DNA of 64,000 nucleotides from Elysia chlorotica (GCA_003991915.1 RQTK01000979.1:121651-185650); one strand, 5' to 3'; positions 47,101-63,233 are shown, numbered from the stretch's first letter. The notes: generated by a model from the letters alone, not told the origin. Numbers and translations: made by a program.

Positions 47101-48878
47101 TCCGACTTGCCCAGCGCTAAGGTCGAATCAGGTACATCCTCGAATTTCGGTAAATACACACGTATGAAATCATACGCTTTGTTTCTAAAAACTCTTATTC
47201 TACCTTTCCTTATTTAAAGAAATATTTTTTTCACCAATAATATAGACATTTATGAACATAATTATATCTCACCATAATGGTACACGTCTTACTTACATGC
47301 ATAATTTAAATTGAAAATGTATTTATATTTGAGGGTATAGTCTTTGTGTGGATTATCTCTCTTTGCTCTCGCGAGCTCGCGTCTACATGTCTCTCTGTGT
47401 TTATCTCTCTGTCTGCTCTCGCGAGCTCGCGTCTACACTGGCTCTCTCTCTTTCTCTCTCTGTCTGTCTTTCTGTCTCTCAATTCGTCACGCTGACTAGA
47501 AGTACACAACTGATAAGAAAATAGAAATTTTAAATTATAATACAGTTATATATTGTATAGCGCTTATTTCATTTTTACCGTTTTGGCAACAAAAGAACAC
47601 ATATACATCTAAATGGCAAAGAGAGCAGTTAATAAAACTGATGTCCTGGGAAAGCTACCTTTAGAGCGGATTTCATGCGAGTTAAAAACTGAACTACTTA
47701 TAGTTAGAGACTAACAAACCAAATTGAAAAAAGTTATTTTTAACGCGAAGATAACTTTATTGTCCCTCAGTGCGTCTCTGATAATTTTTTCATTAGTACT
47801 GTTGCAGCACTTCTTTGTTGAGCACCGTTTTTGATTTAATAAAGTCTAGAACATGTCTGCCTTGTTCTAATCACACATCTGATCAATGAAGCTATAATTC
47901 TAAGAACCCAGTTAATATTCATGAGGCCACCAGGCTAACCACGCCTGCAGAGCTTCTTTATGTGTTGATATGCCGTGAACGTCACACTGTTTCGTCATAG
48001 ATCTAGATTATGGCAAGATAATTTTTATGGTGACTTTCCGATTAACTCGTATCATTTTTTCCCGCAGTGCATTTGTTTTGTATATACTGCTTACGAAGTT
48101 TTCCTGTTAAACCAACAGTCACTCTGTACATTATGGCTGTGTGCTGATTAGACCATAAAAATTATAGTTACTAGCAACATAAGTGTAAACTGAAGAAGAC
48201 TTTTTAAAGCAGACATTAACACACTAATTACGAATTTTCAGAGTGTACGCCTACAAAAATTTTTACGGCAATGATTTCAAACAACCAAGCTGTTCTCAAA
48301 ACATGTAGTGTGAAAATGTTCGGAGAAGAAAAGCCCGTCTTCTAATAGTTTACATTATTTTATATATTTACAGGATTACAATCAATTTTCAGTAAACCGT
48401 GTAAGCCATAAGCCACATATCCAAATCTACTTAAAAAACAGCAACACTTAACACTAAAATGGCAAATACAGTTTATAAATACTTTCTCCACTCACTAGGA
48501 CAAATACATATAAACCATATCTGTTTATAGACAAACTTCTGTAAAAACAATATTCCTATCTTAATCTCTTCCCTTCTTTTCCCTCTATACAACATCTACC
48601 AATAAAGCCACCCATCTATCTTTGTCTCTCTTTTTTATCTATTCATATAGGTATTTATCCATTCCATTTATTCATTATTCTGTCTGTCAATTGCCATAAT
48701 CCAGATTGCATATATTTCTTCACAAGAGTTTCTCCTACAGAAAAATGTATTTTCCTCTTATCAGCCGCACGAATGCACTCACAAACAAACGCAGCTTCTT
48801 AATTTGCTTTCTCTTTTGCAGCGCATGTTTGAGCGAGTTTTTCCAGCCATGATAGCCCCGCTCTGTGAACGAATGCTC

Positions 48879-49091
48879 CTAATTGTCTTGCAGCAGTTTG
48901 AAGAGTTTGCCGCAGCGATCAGGTAGCCTGGAGCTGGTGATCTTTGCCCCAGGCCAACTGCTGCGCCGTGTGTGTCCATTCGTCAAGCTCTCAGGGTGAA
49001 AGCTGATACTTCTATGCTTCTTTTTAAAATGTTTACCAATGAGTGTTCTGTTGTTCTTTTCCCCTCCCCTAAAGGAGCACCCAGCAAAGAC
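48879..49091 (-). CDS. Putative terminal exon of a small secreted protein
   Basis: A polypyrimidine-like TTTTTTGCAG| acceptor is followed by 70 open codons and a stop, starting VFAGCSFRGGEKNNRTL and ending KLFKLLQDN. It has two cysteines and is strongly basic in the middle. Phase 0 would join the candidate exon at 50381-50512. No family is recognised. A second region (55250-55600) shares GEKN and FHPxS with nearby nucleotide similarity. This is a weak prediction. Confidence 0.2.
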   Translation of the reverse strand, partial: VFAGCSFRGGEKNNRTLIGKHFKKKHRSISFHPESLTNGHTRRSSWPGAKITSSRLPDRCGKLFKLLQDN

Positions 49092-50380
49092 CTGCAAAAA
49101 ACTTACCTGTAAGGATTGCGACGATAATTTCTTATCCCCTACTACCCTCTCTTTTCTCTATATTTTTTAAATTATCTATTTTATTCCCATTTTTCCCTCT
49201 TCTATCTTTACTGCGTCATCGGCATGGCATGCTTTCCCTCAGACGCATTATAATAAATAGCAATACAAAACAGGTAAGATAAAAAAGAAAGCTAAGTGTT
49301 GATGTGGTTTCACATGAATTTTTTTAAATGTCTGGTTTTCTTTCTTCTAGCGTCTATGGAATGTTATTTAGCCTGAGCAGGGGACGAAACTCACACATTC
49401 AATAATGTGGATACAAGAACATAATCAATGCGCGTGCGGCTAAATACTTTAAAATCTAATTTTGAACAGCGATATCTTTAAAAAAGTCATTTGCCAAATA
49501 CTGTGGATTATTAAGCTGTTCATAAAACACAAAATATAGTGTTTTTTTTAAGTATTATCTTGGAGAATTGTCGTTGTCGTGCTTAAAAATACTAATGTGT
49601 AAATGATTAAATTTGGTGTCTAAGAATTTCGGACTAATATAATTATAAGCTCTGAGAGTATGTGATACGATTGGTGAGCAAGGTTGCGGGTTAAAGGGAT
49701 ATTAAACTGATGTGATGTCTTCCAGAAAATTATTTCAGTAATTAATCAACCAAGCCTTTTACTTCTTTCCATGTCTGTATCATTATTAAAAAAACCGAGA
49801 GAGGTTATATCTTTTCAAAGCGCTTTTATCTAACTTTTGGAATATTTAGTGGAAAGAAATAAAAGCCCCTAGGTCCAATGGCATTCTAGACGACTTGAAG
49901 GCAATTTTAAAGTGACATGATTTCTTGGATTATTAGTTTGAAGATTTTCCAGAGAAAACCTGAGTGCTACAAAAATGTCTGTCGATTGCGAATATTCCCA
50001 GTCTACAACAATCAATCGAAATTTGATATTCCCTTTTCATCTTGTTTGGACTAGTGTGGGTTTTCAAAGTACGAGATTGTCACAACTAAAAGCATACGAA
50101 CAAAATGTGTTTGGGAGTATAACTCTCTCAGCAGAGCCACTGTCGCGACAACTGCTAGACTGCGGGAGTGTTTAATCACGGCGACAGGTGAACAGTGCGC
50201 GCCATTCGAGGTGCAACGAGAAAATAGAAAAAAAAAGTACAAACTGAAGACAGATAATGAGTTTTGCCCTGTTTTGTTTTTTCTTGTCTTACGTGATATG
50301 TTACACGAAACTCTGGTGTGTCGATCATTAACTTAAGAGCGAACTGCGTAGGTCCGTAAGACCTGTAGACCTGAGCTTAC

Positions 50381-50512
50381 CCACTCACTGCACTCAGCCG
50401 CAGATCCAAGAGAATTTGCATCCCTCCTCCCTTTCACCGCTCCACATCTGCGTACAGGGACAGCGCGTTCAAAGCTGAGCATGTAAAATGATAAAGCCAG
50501 TATCTTCTTCAT
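50381..50512 (-). CDS. Putative first exon with signal-peptide-like start
   Basis: The frame begins MKKILALSFYMLSFERA, a basic end plus hydrophobic stretch like a signal peptide. It continues to AECSEW before a consensus donor TGG|GTAAGC. Joined to 48879-49091 it would give a 114-residue secreted protein with four cysteines. A start 22 codons upstream in the same frame is also possible. No homology is recognised; the splice join is inference. Confidence 0.2.
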
Positions 50513-50849
50513 GTGTGGTGAAATTGTTATTTCAAGACAAGGAGAATCTTTATCAACCACATACATGTAATCCTCCAAGAAGAAACACTCGATTTAACGT
50601 TTGCAATCGAGTAGATTCTATAGATAATAATTTACCTTTTTGTCTTTTGTAAAAAAATTGCATCCATGAACGTTTGGATCCCTAAATAAACCACTGACCA
50701 AACGCCAACATATTAAAAAAAAAACACCCACTGCCTATGAATGTTCCGAAATAATAATGACGATGTTTGGAATGACACAATGAAGCCAACTTGTAACGTT
50801 TTCGAAGGGTCGTCTGGGTGATAAATTGACGACACTAAGAATTTTTGCA

Positions 50850-50965
50850 GGCAGAATTCTTTTAAGAGCGTCACGTCTTCGCGTTTCTCACTGATCTTTG
50901 ACCCGCAGACCTCACTTTGTCAGTGCACGCCACTAACCCACTGAGTGACGTCGCTCCACTTTTCT
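50850..50965 (-). repeat. tRNA-derived SINE-like segment
   Basis: The minus strand reads CACTCAGTGGGTTAGTGG (A-box-like) and then GCGGGTCAAAGATC (B-box-like), with tRNA-like spacing. Confidence 0.45.
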
Positions 50966-53087
50966 GTAACTATAGAATTTAAAGGTTTTCATCAAGGAAT
51001 GCGCGTGCTAAAGTTGGGCTGACTATTGAGTCCTACAATAACTTTCATGTGTTTGTATGCGATTCGACATACTTCTATCACACGTATTGTTTTTAGATAC
51101 CGACTATATAAATTTTTTTGCATGTAGTTCAAGATTCAAAATTCCTTAATGGTCCTTTACAAGACACATCTTTTTGGTTTATCCAGCAACGTTTACCAAA
51201 GATGAGCATAAAAAACACGCACCCAGCGAGAAACATTTGTTTACCAATAAAAACATGTGTAATTTATATTATGTATTAGCGCTACAATAGCAGTCTAAAC
51301 CCAACACAGATTCGATACATTTTCTTTCAAAACACAAAAAACGTATAATCCTATTTTTGTTTCAAACGGGGAATAGTAACTACACAGATATTCCAAGGTT
51401 CCGTATTTTCGGGTTTAAGCACATCAACATTAGTAAATGTGTTTAGGGTCTTGTTTTTGTTGTTGTTGTTTTGTTATTTCTCAGTTCTTACTACTCCACC
51501 AGCGTTTGTCTTTGATATACATGTACAAAGAATCCATAAAAAATTAAAAAAATTGGAAACAACAACGAGGTATCACACTTTGGTGTTTGAAGTGCTCAAA
51601 ACCCTATTAGGCACACCATTTCTCCCCGCAGTGTTTTTTTGTTGTCTTTGACGCTGAGCTGAAACTTGTCAGGAAAGCTACGAATTGGTCTCCTGGTATT
51701 ATTCTACCACGCCCAATGATGTTGACTATGATAACACAGTCAAAACAAAATTTTCACACCCAATGATTGCCCCTTTGCTTTCTTCAGAGAGGTAGATCAA
51801 GCACGTATCCACTGATTTGGTGTATGAGTTGAAAGCGATCTTCATTCTCAGGACCAAAAAACATTATTATAAAGCTAATCGCTTGCTCTTGTTGAGATGT
51901 TAGAGCAAAAAGCTACCGCGCATGTCGTCTTCTATTTCACCATCTTGATTTTTATGAACATTTCACAAATACTCGACATCTTCTTCTTATGAAAGCCGCC
52001 TCAAACACATTTATCTTTTCCTGTCTTTCCAGAGCAATCTAACTTTCACCCCACTAAACTTTCTCACCTCTAATCATCCTCTTGAGCTCCTCCAGCTTTG
52101 CAACTAAATTCGCTTTTCAAAATAAGCACAGCCATATGTTAAAAAGGTTATTCCATTTTGCCCAAAAGCATCATTCACTCTAAGTAAACCCCACGCTCAT
52201 CCTCGTTAACATGTTTATAATCTTCGCTCATCCACTTCGCCAAAGGATATTTTAATTAAATCAATTTGTGTTTTTTTTTTAAGTGGCTTTACCTGCATTT
52301 GCCATCTGCTCTGCTCTCTCCGTGCTCTCTACTCTTGCAAGTTTGCCGTGAGTCATAAAGATACTGTGCTCTAGTAAGTACTTAGCAAACTACCATTTTC
52401 CGTTACAACCACGCCCCTTCTGGCGACCATTTATTATCCTCTTTAATCTTGTTAGGAATCTACCACGCTTTACTAATTGCAATCACACGTACAACTTTCA
52501 AATGTCACCTAGGACTAAAGTTCGTGTGCGAGAAGTTTTATCTGAACCCTTTTATTGCTTTTGTTGTTGTGATGACTTATTTCACCTAAAACTTAATTCT
52601 TTAACAAGAACGTTCATATAAGTCGTGTAAAAGTGGGGGTATCAATACATTCGTAAACTATTGAAAACAACAGCTGCTCTTCTGAATTTCTGATTTTATG
52701 GCAACTAGGTTTCCAACATGCAAGAACGGTACAGTATATAACCTTTGAAGCACCATTGACACACATGCATTTGACAGCCGATGTCAGTCCGTACTTAGAG
52801 AAAAATATAACGGTGACTGTAAGCCTCTATCATACACATTATTATCGCCATTCAAAAGGCGCTTACCGCAAATATCTTTTTGTTGTGGCAACGAATGGAC
52901 GACCCAGACTTTATGGATGATTACATGCATGAAAGGCATATTAGTTGGGAATAAAAACCAAATGCTATTATAGGATAATAATTTCTCGCGATTAGAAAGC
53001 CGACCATACATCTTGGTGACACAGATTCTAAACTATTCGCGTGAGACTTAGCAAGGTGCAAAACTGCAAATGCTCTCTTATGTGTTA
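50966..53087. other. No gene recognised
   Basis: Moderately AT-rich sequence with short open frames only, no splice-supported coding block and no clear repeat unit. Confidence 0.4.
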
Positions 53088-53093
53088 ATAGAA

Positions 53094-54138
53094 CTGTCCC
53101 CGTAGAAAGTTGCGATTGAAATGAGCAAATTTTTTGTGTAACTTTTGGCCAAATCGCAACTTCTTGCAACTTTTTCTTTTTTGATTTTGCAATTTTTTGC
53201 AACTTTTCACAATTTTTAAGTAAAATTTCACAAATTTTCTGTGTATATTTCACATTATTATCAGGCCAAACCAAAAAATGTGACATGCGCACAGAAACTC
53301 TTTCGATTTTTAATACAAAATTTATTACCATCTGGCTGCATCAACTTCTCTTATTTGACTTTGTTTCTTACTTTCTCTAAATGTTTCTATCGTTTTTAAT
53401 GAACAGGTCTTCTATTACACATTCTCACGTCTTTTTGTCCCAAAGACTATATTTTCAATCTATCTTGATCCGCGGATTTAATCTCTACTTAATTGATTAA
53501 TACGCCATGTATTATTTTAACCAACACACCCCACCACCACCCCACCTCGCTCCCCCCCCCCTTTCCTTATCCTCCAAATATACTCCATAATGATTAAAGC
53601 AATTTTCATTTCCAGTCATAAACTGACAAAAACTTTTTGGATGCCTGACTTTTCACACGCACTCTCTCTTTCTATCTCTGTCTCCCTTTGTACCTCTTGT
53701 ACTTTCTCTCACTCTCTTTCTCTTCCCCTTCCTTTTCTTTTTATTTACCTACATTAACCTTGTGTGCTTTTTGCAACTGTTTAGTGATGAGACTTAAGTT
53801 ATGATTGTTGTATTGTTCGAGTTTATAGCAACACAAATGTATTTGTCAGCAAAAGTACATTAACAATTAAAAATTGCTTACTTTGCATTGTCTTTTTTAA
53901 ATAAAATATGTGAAATGCTTAAATTATGCCGCAACTTTTAGCAACTTTTGACATTTTTGTCTGCATCTTTTTGCGACTATTTTTGGCTGCAACTTTTTGC
54001 AACTTTCCCCATCTTTGGCTGCAACGTTTTTGCAACTTTCCCCATCTGTAGCTGCAACTTTTTTGCAACTTTTCCCAACTGTAGCTGCAACTTTTTACAA
54101 CTTTTGCCATTTTTGAATCACAACTTTCTGTGGGTCAG
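53094..54138. mobile_element. Non-autonomous DNA element with TIRs, 6-bp TSD and GCAACTTTT subrepeats
   Basis: The left end CTGTCCCCGTAGAAAGTTG and the right end (read inward) CTGACCCACAGAAAGTTG are imperfect inverted repeats. ATAGAA is duplicated outside both. Inside, the right end carries tandem about 30-35-bp units built on CTGCAACTTTTTGCAACTT (53925-54120), and a related shorter cluster lies at 53150-53215. There is no transposase. Length is 1045 bp. Confidence 0.75.
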
Positions 54139-55249
54139 ATAGAATCTATTCTATTTCTGTGTCGTGCCACACAGAGCAGGTACCGACAATACCGAGACAT
54201 AACATCAACGGTTCTACGTTTGTAAAAGTGAAAAACTCTCCCACCTCTCTAACCGTCGCTAAGCACTACCTCAAGCTCTAAGTACACACACTTTCTACAT
54301 TATACTATGCGTGGTCTCCCATCTCTGAATCGAACAATACTAGGTAGACAAGAATAGTCCACCGCACGTAACAGCATAGACCTGCACCTTTCAAGTATGC
54401 TAAATATAAAAAGTGAAGTAACTGTATCGACTTGAGACCATTATTGTCCTAAAACTTTCTATTACGGGTACCTGTAAATTATTCCCATCAATAATTAGGA
54501 AAGGCCAAATTTTTTAGAGCTCACCTACAAACAGCAACATCTGGAAGTAAATGACCCGCAACAAAACGCTCACCTTACCTTTTAAGCAAAGCTTTCTTCG
54601 ACTAATATGACAAAGCATGTTTTTCTTTCTTCTTTTGTAGATATTTAAAACAGGGAAATTGTAGTAGCGAAAGAGAGCAAACGTTTATTTGTACCAGGAA
54701 CCTTTCTGAGCGCTTGTTTGAAGCCAATTTCATAAAGTGTCAAAAATGCTTTATTTTTAATTTTAGTTGCCCAAATCGTTGCAAACACCCAGAAATTAGC
54801 GATAAAATAATCTAAGCTTTAGTAACCTAAGCTCCAGAGTATCTGCAGTAAATTGATAATCTATACTACCCCTTTTTTTGGGGAAAAAGTAAAAAAAAAG
54901 ATCAATGTATACCGACAGCAGTGGATTTCTTCCTGGTTGAAAGACCAAGAGTTTCGGATAACTATTATTATTGTTTGTTTTATATTCTTACTTCAAATCC
55001 TCAAGTTTTAAACTAAAAAAAGGCTATGTATTTATTTTAAAAGATTAAAAAAATCATTTTGCAGAAGTAAGAAAGAAAGATCTGAACTATCTATCGGCTT
55101 CTGCATCAACAGAATTGATCACCCATGATGATAGGGCCCATACAGCTCGTCTAACTATTGTTAGCCGAACCGCCTGCATAACAAAGAGGCGCAAAGAAGG
55201 GTGAGCGGTTTGGCGGTAGAGAAGTCAATGATCCGAACAAATTGAAGAA

Positions 55250-55600
55250 TCATCTCCACCCTCCATCATTCACTGTGTAGGTGAAATGGCAACTTTCACA
55301 GGGAACAGTGTGAAGAATGCTCGAGCTCTCGCGTGCTTTACGTGTTTTACGCAAGAGATCACCACCAAGGTTGTAACAAGACGGGCAAAACAGATAAAGA
55401 TCGACATCCAGCTTTGTGTGTCGACCCATCCAGCTCCCAGGGTGAAAGGTGAGACCCTCTAAGAGGGTTTTTTTTGTGTTGTTGCAGCGTACGATGTTCA
55501 TGAAAGCATTCTTCTCCCCATACCGATGCCTTAAATTTACATCTGTTCGGTAAGTCGAGCAGACATACCTGGTGATGGTTCCATGCAAAGAAACATACAA
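55250..55600 (-). CDS. Unidentified open frame with paired CxxC motifs
   Basis: A 116-codon frame ends in a stop. Its last part contains LYLFCPSCYNLGGDLLRKTR and VPCESCHFTYTVND, two CxxC pairs about 30 residues apart as in small zinc-binding or disulfide folds. GC content and codon pattern are more gene-like than the surroundings. Part of its DNA resembles 48879-49091. It could be an exon, a decayed gene copy or repeat-derived. No family is recognised. Confidence 0.3.
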   Translation of the reverse strand: MYVSLHGTITRYVCSTYRTDVNLRHRYGEKNAFMNIVRCNNTKKTLLEGLTFHPGSWMGRHTKLDVDLYLFCPSCYNLGGDLLRKTRKARESSSILHTVPCESCHFTYTVNDGGWR

Positions 55601-55622
55601 ACTCTTACTCCACTTCGCCCCA

Positions 55623-55624
55623 CA

Positions 55625-55672
<48 letters not shown>
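55623..55672. repeat. (CT)n microsatellite
   Basis: Pure TC dinucleotides immediately upstream of the open frame at 55250-55600 in its direction. Confidence 0.95.
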
Positions 55673-55699
55673 CTTTCTCTAGTCCGATCTATATATATC

Positions 55700-58600
55700 T
55701 AGCTATCGGTGTGTTTTTTTACCTTTTGCTGGTGATATATAACCTTTTGTCATAACAAGCGAACATGCCACCATGGGTTGTCTGCGATTCCCTTTGCTTG
55801 AACAATATATAACTTGATATATTTTAAAATTAGAGGTGACTCTCAAGCGTTGTTGAAAAAATGACTGTTGAATGAACTGCAGTTCCAAATGATTGTGAAC
55901 GATTCCCAACCAAAAACAAAACAAAACAACAAAACAAAATTTGAAAAGATCTTCTTAATGACACAAAATCAGCCTAGTCAAAGACGCTTAATTATTTTGC
56001 AAACTCTTTTAAACATTCAAGATGTTATAACTAAGATAGATTTTCGCCTGTGTCCAACACACGAACTCTATTCCACAGTCAATATTATTATTCTTATTAT
56101 TATTTTCTGTCGTCTGCGAATGTCAAACTAACTAAACCTCAAGACCCACAAAGACATTCTTTTCGAGGTGAAATTCGATAGTCAAGTGATAACTTGGCAT
56201 CGAATTTTCAAATGTTTTAAAATGATAAATGCTACAGATCTAAATTTACACAGAAGTAAGTATATACAAAAAGGAAAAAGCAGTTAACAGAGAGATACAA
56301 AGAACGAGAGAGATAGCGTGATAAAAGAGAAAAAGAACGTCATGGTGATTATTACAGATAGAAATCGAAAGCATCTGTTTACTCACCTTAGCGCAAGTAA
56401 TCAAGCTTGCAACCAAAACAGCTGACAATGACGAATCTGGGAAAACCCATGCTTTTCACATAATTATCTGCCTCCCCCAAAGCCCCCCCTCCCCCCTTTT
56501 TTTACGTCCAATCCTCACCACTCATATTTTTGCTCCTAGTTCAAAACCTGTCAGTATGGCTTACTTGCAAAAAACATAATGTTGTCGCATCTTTCTCTAT
56601 AGTCCCCCTTTACTGATTTGCCACTAGCAGCCCTGTCCCCTGAATTCTATGGTTCATAAACTTTTCGTTGCACACGTGGGGTTTGAGTTTCAGCTCCAAT
56701 TTAAGGCAGAGAAAAAAACATTCTCCGAGGCTAAAACGTTCATCTTTACTTGTCTACAAACTTCGATGCATTATTTCGTACTGAATCTTAACAATTGCAA
56801 TTAGGAAATGGAAAGAAAAATCCAGATTGTTTCACGTAATGCAGGGTTCTAGCGATGGCGGCTGTGATTAAACATCGTATTGCCTTTACACACATCACAG
56901 AAATGTTAAGAAAAAGAGGATATACAAGATTAGCAAATGATTAATTCTTAAGGGCATGTGCTAGTATTTATACAGTTTTCAATATCTGTCATAAGTATAC
57001 CCTTGACTTCGTAATGGTGAAAATGCATCAATATCAATAATTTGCATGTTGGTTGCTATGGTGTTGCCTTGTTGGATATTGTTTTCTATTTTCAAAACGC
57101 TACTCTTCACTAAGGCAAAAGGAAAACACTTGAAATTTACCAGAAATGTATCATAGTATAGGTTTTGATAAAAGATTTGCCATCAGCATTCTGTGATACA
57201 GTTAAAAATTGTTTTAAAGGATTAAAAAAATTGTCTTCACTCATAACTAAAAAATGAATAAAATAAAACATTGTCACTTGTTCATAGAAAGTAAAAAAAA
57301 ATCTGGGTTGACAAAGTAAAGACGGTTCCTTCATAAATAATTATTGTGACCAAGTTTCAGCTTTCTAATCATGACAAATAGCCGGGTTGTGGTAGTTTTT
57401 GTGTGGAAAATGCGAATTTGAGAAGAACGCAAAATAAATTAAATTTGTTTTCAAATAAACAGCAACCTCATGTCTTCAAAATCACTTTTTTCAAAAAGAC
57501 AAATTTCATTTCCTTATAATACAGAAGATTATTACTTCAACAAATAAGTATCAAATCCCAGAATCGATAATTACAACCATATTTAAGTAAAAAAATTGTT
57601 ATATTGATATACAAATGTACTTCCGTAGGTTTCTTTACCTATTATTCTAGTTATAAAATTATTATATATGTAAGGAATATGAGCGTATTAAATTTTATCT
57701 TACAGAATACTATCTGAGATAGACCATTTCCATTACGTCTTTCAAAAGAACACGGTTCATGGATAGACTACTCTAGTGAGTGTGTTGTCTTCTACTATGG
57801 CTTCCCTCTTGGCTCCTCAAGGTCACGCAATGAATATACACAAACTCTTGAAATATTGAATTTTAGTCTCATAAAAGCATAAAAAATAAATAAAGATCCT
57901 CAACATTATTAAGTAGATAGAGGTTAAGGTTGTATAGAGAATTACATTATACAATGCTTTCAGTTATTTATCATTTTATACCAACTTTTACACATCGTAA
58001 CTGCAGTGAGGACAATCACACGTAATTATCATTTAGAAGGAACGATGTAGAAAATAAGATAAGCGCGGAGCTTCATTTACTTTATGTTTGTGTTTTTTGT
58101 GTGTAACTTTATTTAAAACTGACGGAACGCCTTTTTGCCTTTTGATTGAGAACAAGGCAAGAATACAATTTTACAAGCTTTGTCAAATCAATGATGGGTA
58201 TACGTATATTAACTTTTTGTTCAATCAATATCGATTTCTCCTGGACATGATCATTTGAAATGGAATCCAGACTCACAATTAAAGTATGTCCATGGAAAAC
58301 ATTCTACTCTTTCAACAATGAAGATAAATATATTCTATGTTCTACGAAAATACTGAATTTGAAATAAGTACCGCTCTGCTGATTCAACTATCCCGACACG
58401 GTACAAGACTCTTGGATGCGATACTGGAATTAATCCACGTACCCTCAGCCTCACTATTCGCGTGCTAAAACAATGACAATAGCAATCAAATACAATGACG
58501 TTGATACATGTCATCTTTTGAAACTAGAATACATGTGATTAATTCCAGAGACTCTTATATTACTTTAAAATAAAATTAGCAACAGAAGGAATAAAAAAGC

Positions 58601-60100
58601 AAAGATGTCGCAACTTTTTGCTATCTGTCCTAGCCCCCGTGGACTTGTACGCACCTCAGAGAAATCTAAGCCAAACTCTAACCAGTGGTGCGCACTGCGC
58701 TGATTTTGTTTTTATTATACTTGCCCGTGTTGCTCGTTGCGTGTAAGATATTTCCTCGTCTCAGGTAAACAAGGAACATTTTGTAATGTTTAGGTGAGAC
58801 GGACGATTGGGGTATCAATTTTGTAGAATCTATAGATAAATACATACATCGATGAGTTAGAAATATCATCTGCCAAAATGAAGAACACAGCGCTGCATAG
58901 AAACCAAACATACAGAGATTACACAGCAGCGACGTGGGTAATCTGTACATCCATGTATCACTAAGATATCTGAACAAAATTCTTAGCACTTTTGTCAACG
59001 AGTAGAAGATATGAAAGGTGTATATCAATTTATTTTGGACAGCAAGCAATATGAAAGGGTGCATGTTGGAGATTCCCAACCCCTTGTGCTTTGAAAAACA
59101 AAACACAAGTCTAGCGGGGGTGGTAGGAACATCTGAGCAAATAAGACATTTACCAACCGTTTAAAGCATTACAATAACGTTGGAAATAAGAAAGACTGGA
59201 ATTATATGTAAAAACACAAGAGTAAATGAGCCTTTACGTTTTGAGATGAAATGAAATGATGTCCACCACTAGCAAAAGTAATTAAGTCCTGTATGATAAA
59301 ATTAATTGATGTTCAGGTGTTTATGATTACAGTGGTTACCGTACTAAATAAGCTGCTAAAACAGCAATGTGTAAATGATATCACAAATCAAAGCACATCT
59401 GTTACTTCATCAAGTCTTTCAATTTGTCTCTTTGGTTAATGTTTTAGCTCAATATTTTTGGATCCTGGAATTCAATCCTGTCTATCACTGTGTTCCTCCT
59501 ACGCATATCTTTTTCTTTCTTTCTCCCCTTCCTTTTTTGCACCCCCCTGCTCTCTCTCTCTCTCTCTTTTCTTTCTTACATCGAACCAGAAACCGTTTTA
59601 ACAGTACATGTATCACTATTTCCTCATTGCATATTTTAGTTTCACCTACGAATGATTTTTTGGTAAATGTACTAACTTTTCCACATTGCTCGCTTTGTAT
59701 GTCTGCTCACTCACATCTAAATCCCCCTCTCGCCTAAGAAAGGCCCAGGGGGAAATGTTTATGTCGTAGTTCCATCGTTTGTGGAGTCCGGCGACTTTCC
59801 ACATTCTTACTCACGCTCCCACGTGCATTGTTACACAATGATCGTGAGCTCTCTCTCCTCCTCCCTCTCTCTCCTTCCCCTCTTTTTTCTGAGTGCAGTC
59901 GACAACAACTGTCGAGCCGGGGCATGTGATGTGCCAGGACAGTACGTGTTCGTGTAAGTCATCCTCAGTACTGCTTAGTTACCACTGTACAGACTGAGAT
60001 GAAAGGAAAACCTGGCTAGTGGTTGACCTCAGCCCTATTGTTCCACAGGTGGGTGTGTGTTCGTCAGCGAGTGCAGCTTGTGTGCTTTCTCGAGTAGTCG
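55700..60100. other. No gene recognised
   Basis: AT-rich, with several short open frames (for example 59106-58678 minus and 59375-59737 plus) lacking motifs or convincing splice context. Confidence 0.4.
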
Positions 60101-60112
60101 TAGTAGTAGTTG

Positions 60113-60172
60113 TAGAGTTGGTTTAACGTCCAACATCAGCACTATATAGGCTATATTGTGGACGGGACCTGG
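60113..60172 (-). repeat. SINE 3' end fragment
   Basis: GAGTTGGTTTAACGTCCAAC..ATCAGCACTATATAGGCT matches the SINE 3' end at 43430-43475 and the fragment at 44868. Confidence 0.6.
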
Positions 60173-62554
<2,382 letters not shown>

Positions 62555-63185
62555 TCTGTCGCTCTCTGTATCTTTCTCTCTCTTTTTCTTTCTCTATTTC
62601 TATCTGTCTTTCTGCCCCCCCCCCACCTCTAGTGTCTAGTAGGTATAGGTGTACACTACCATAGCTCTCTCCGTCTATACTTTCGAATTTTATTATCTAC
62701 CTGATGCAGACACCGTAATTATATGCTTCTATCTGATTTCTATATGAATCCACTCCTCTCCAATTATAATGCAAATATTTTAAACCAATTGAACTGTGCA
62801 TCATCAAATATCTATCGGAGTCTACATCATTCTAAAAAAAACTAGTTTTGTGCAATTTATATTTGTGTACTATGATAATATAATTATGTTTATACATTAT
62901 TTAAACAATTAAAAGATAATGCATTTTTCTTAAGTGGATTCCGGGAGAAGCATATCTTCATTAAAACTGACCATTATTTGAACATGCACTGAACCATAGA
63001 GTAATGAATATCACGAAATGTAGGCCCATGCTTAATGTAAATATTTTGTAAAAGACATTGATTACAACTTATTTCAATATTTTACCTTTGTCTTAGTCAG
63101 CAAAATTCATTACAAAAAATATATGTGCGTATTTATTCTTCATACCTGCTTCTCCAAATTAGCTTTAGTTGCAGATTTTAAAGTA

Positions 63186-63233
63186 CAACAACAGCAGTAG
63201 CAGCAGCAACAATAACAAAATAACAGCAGTAGC

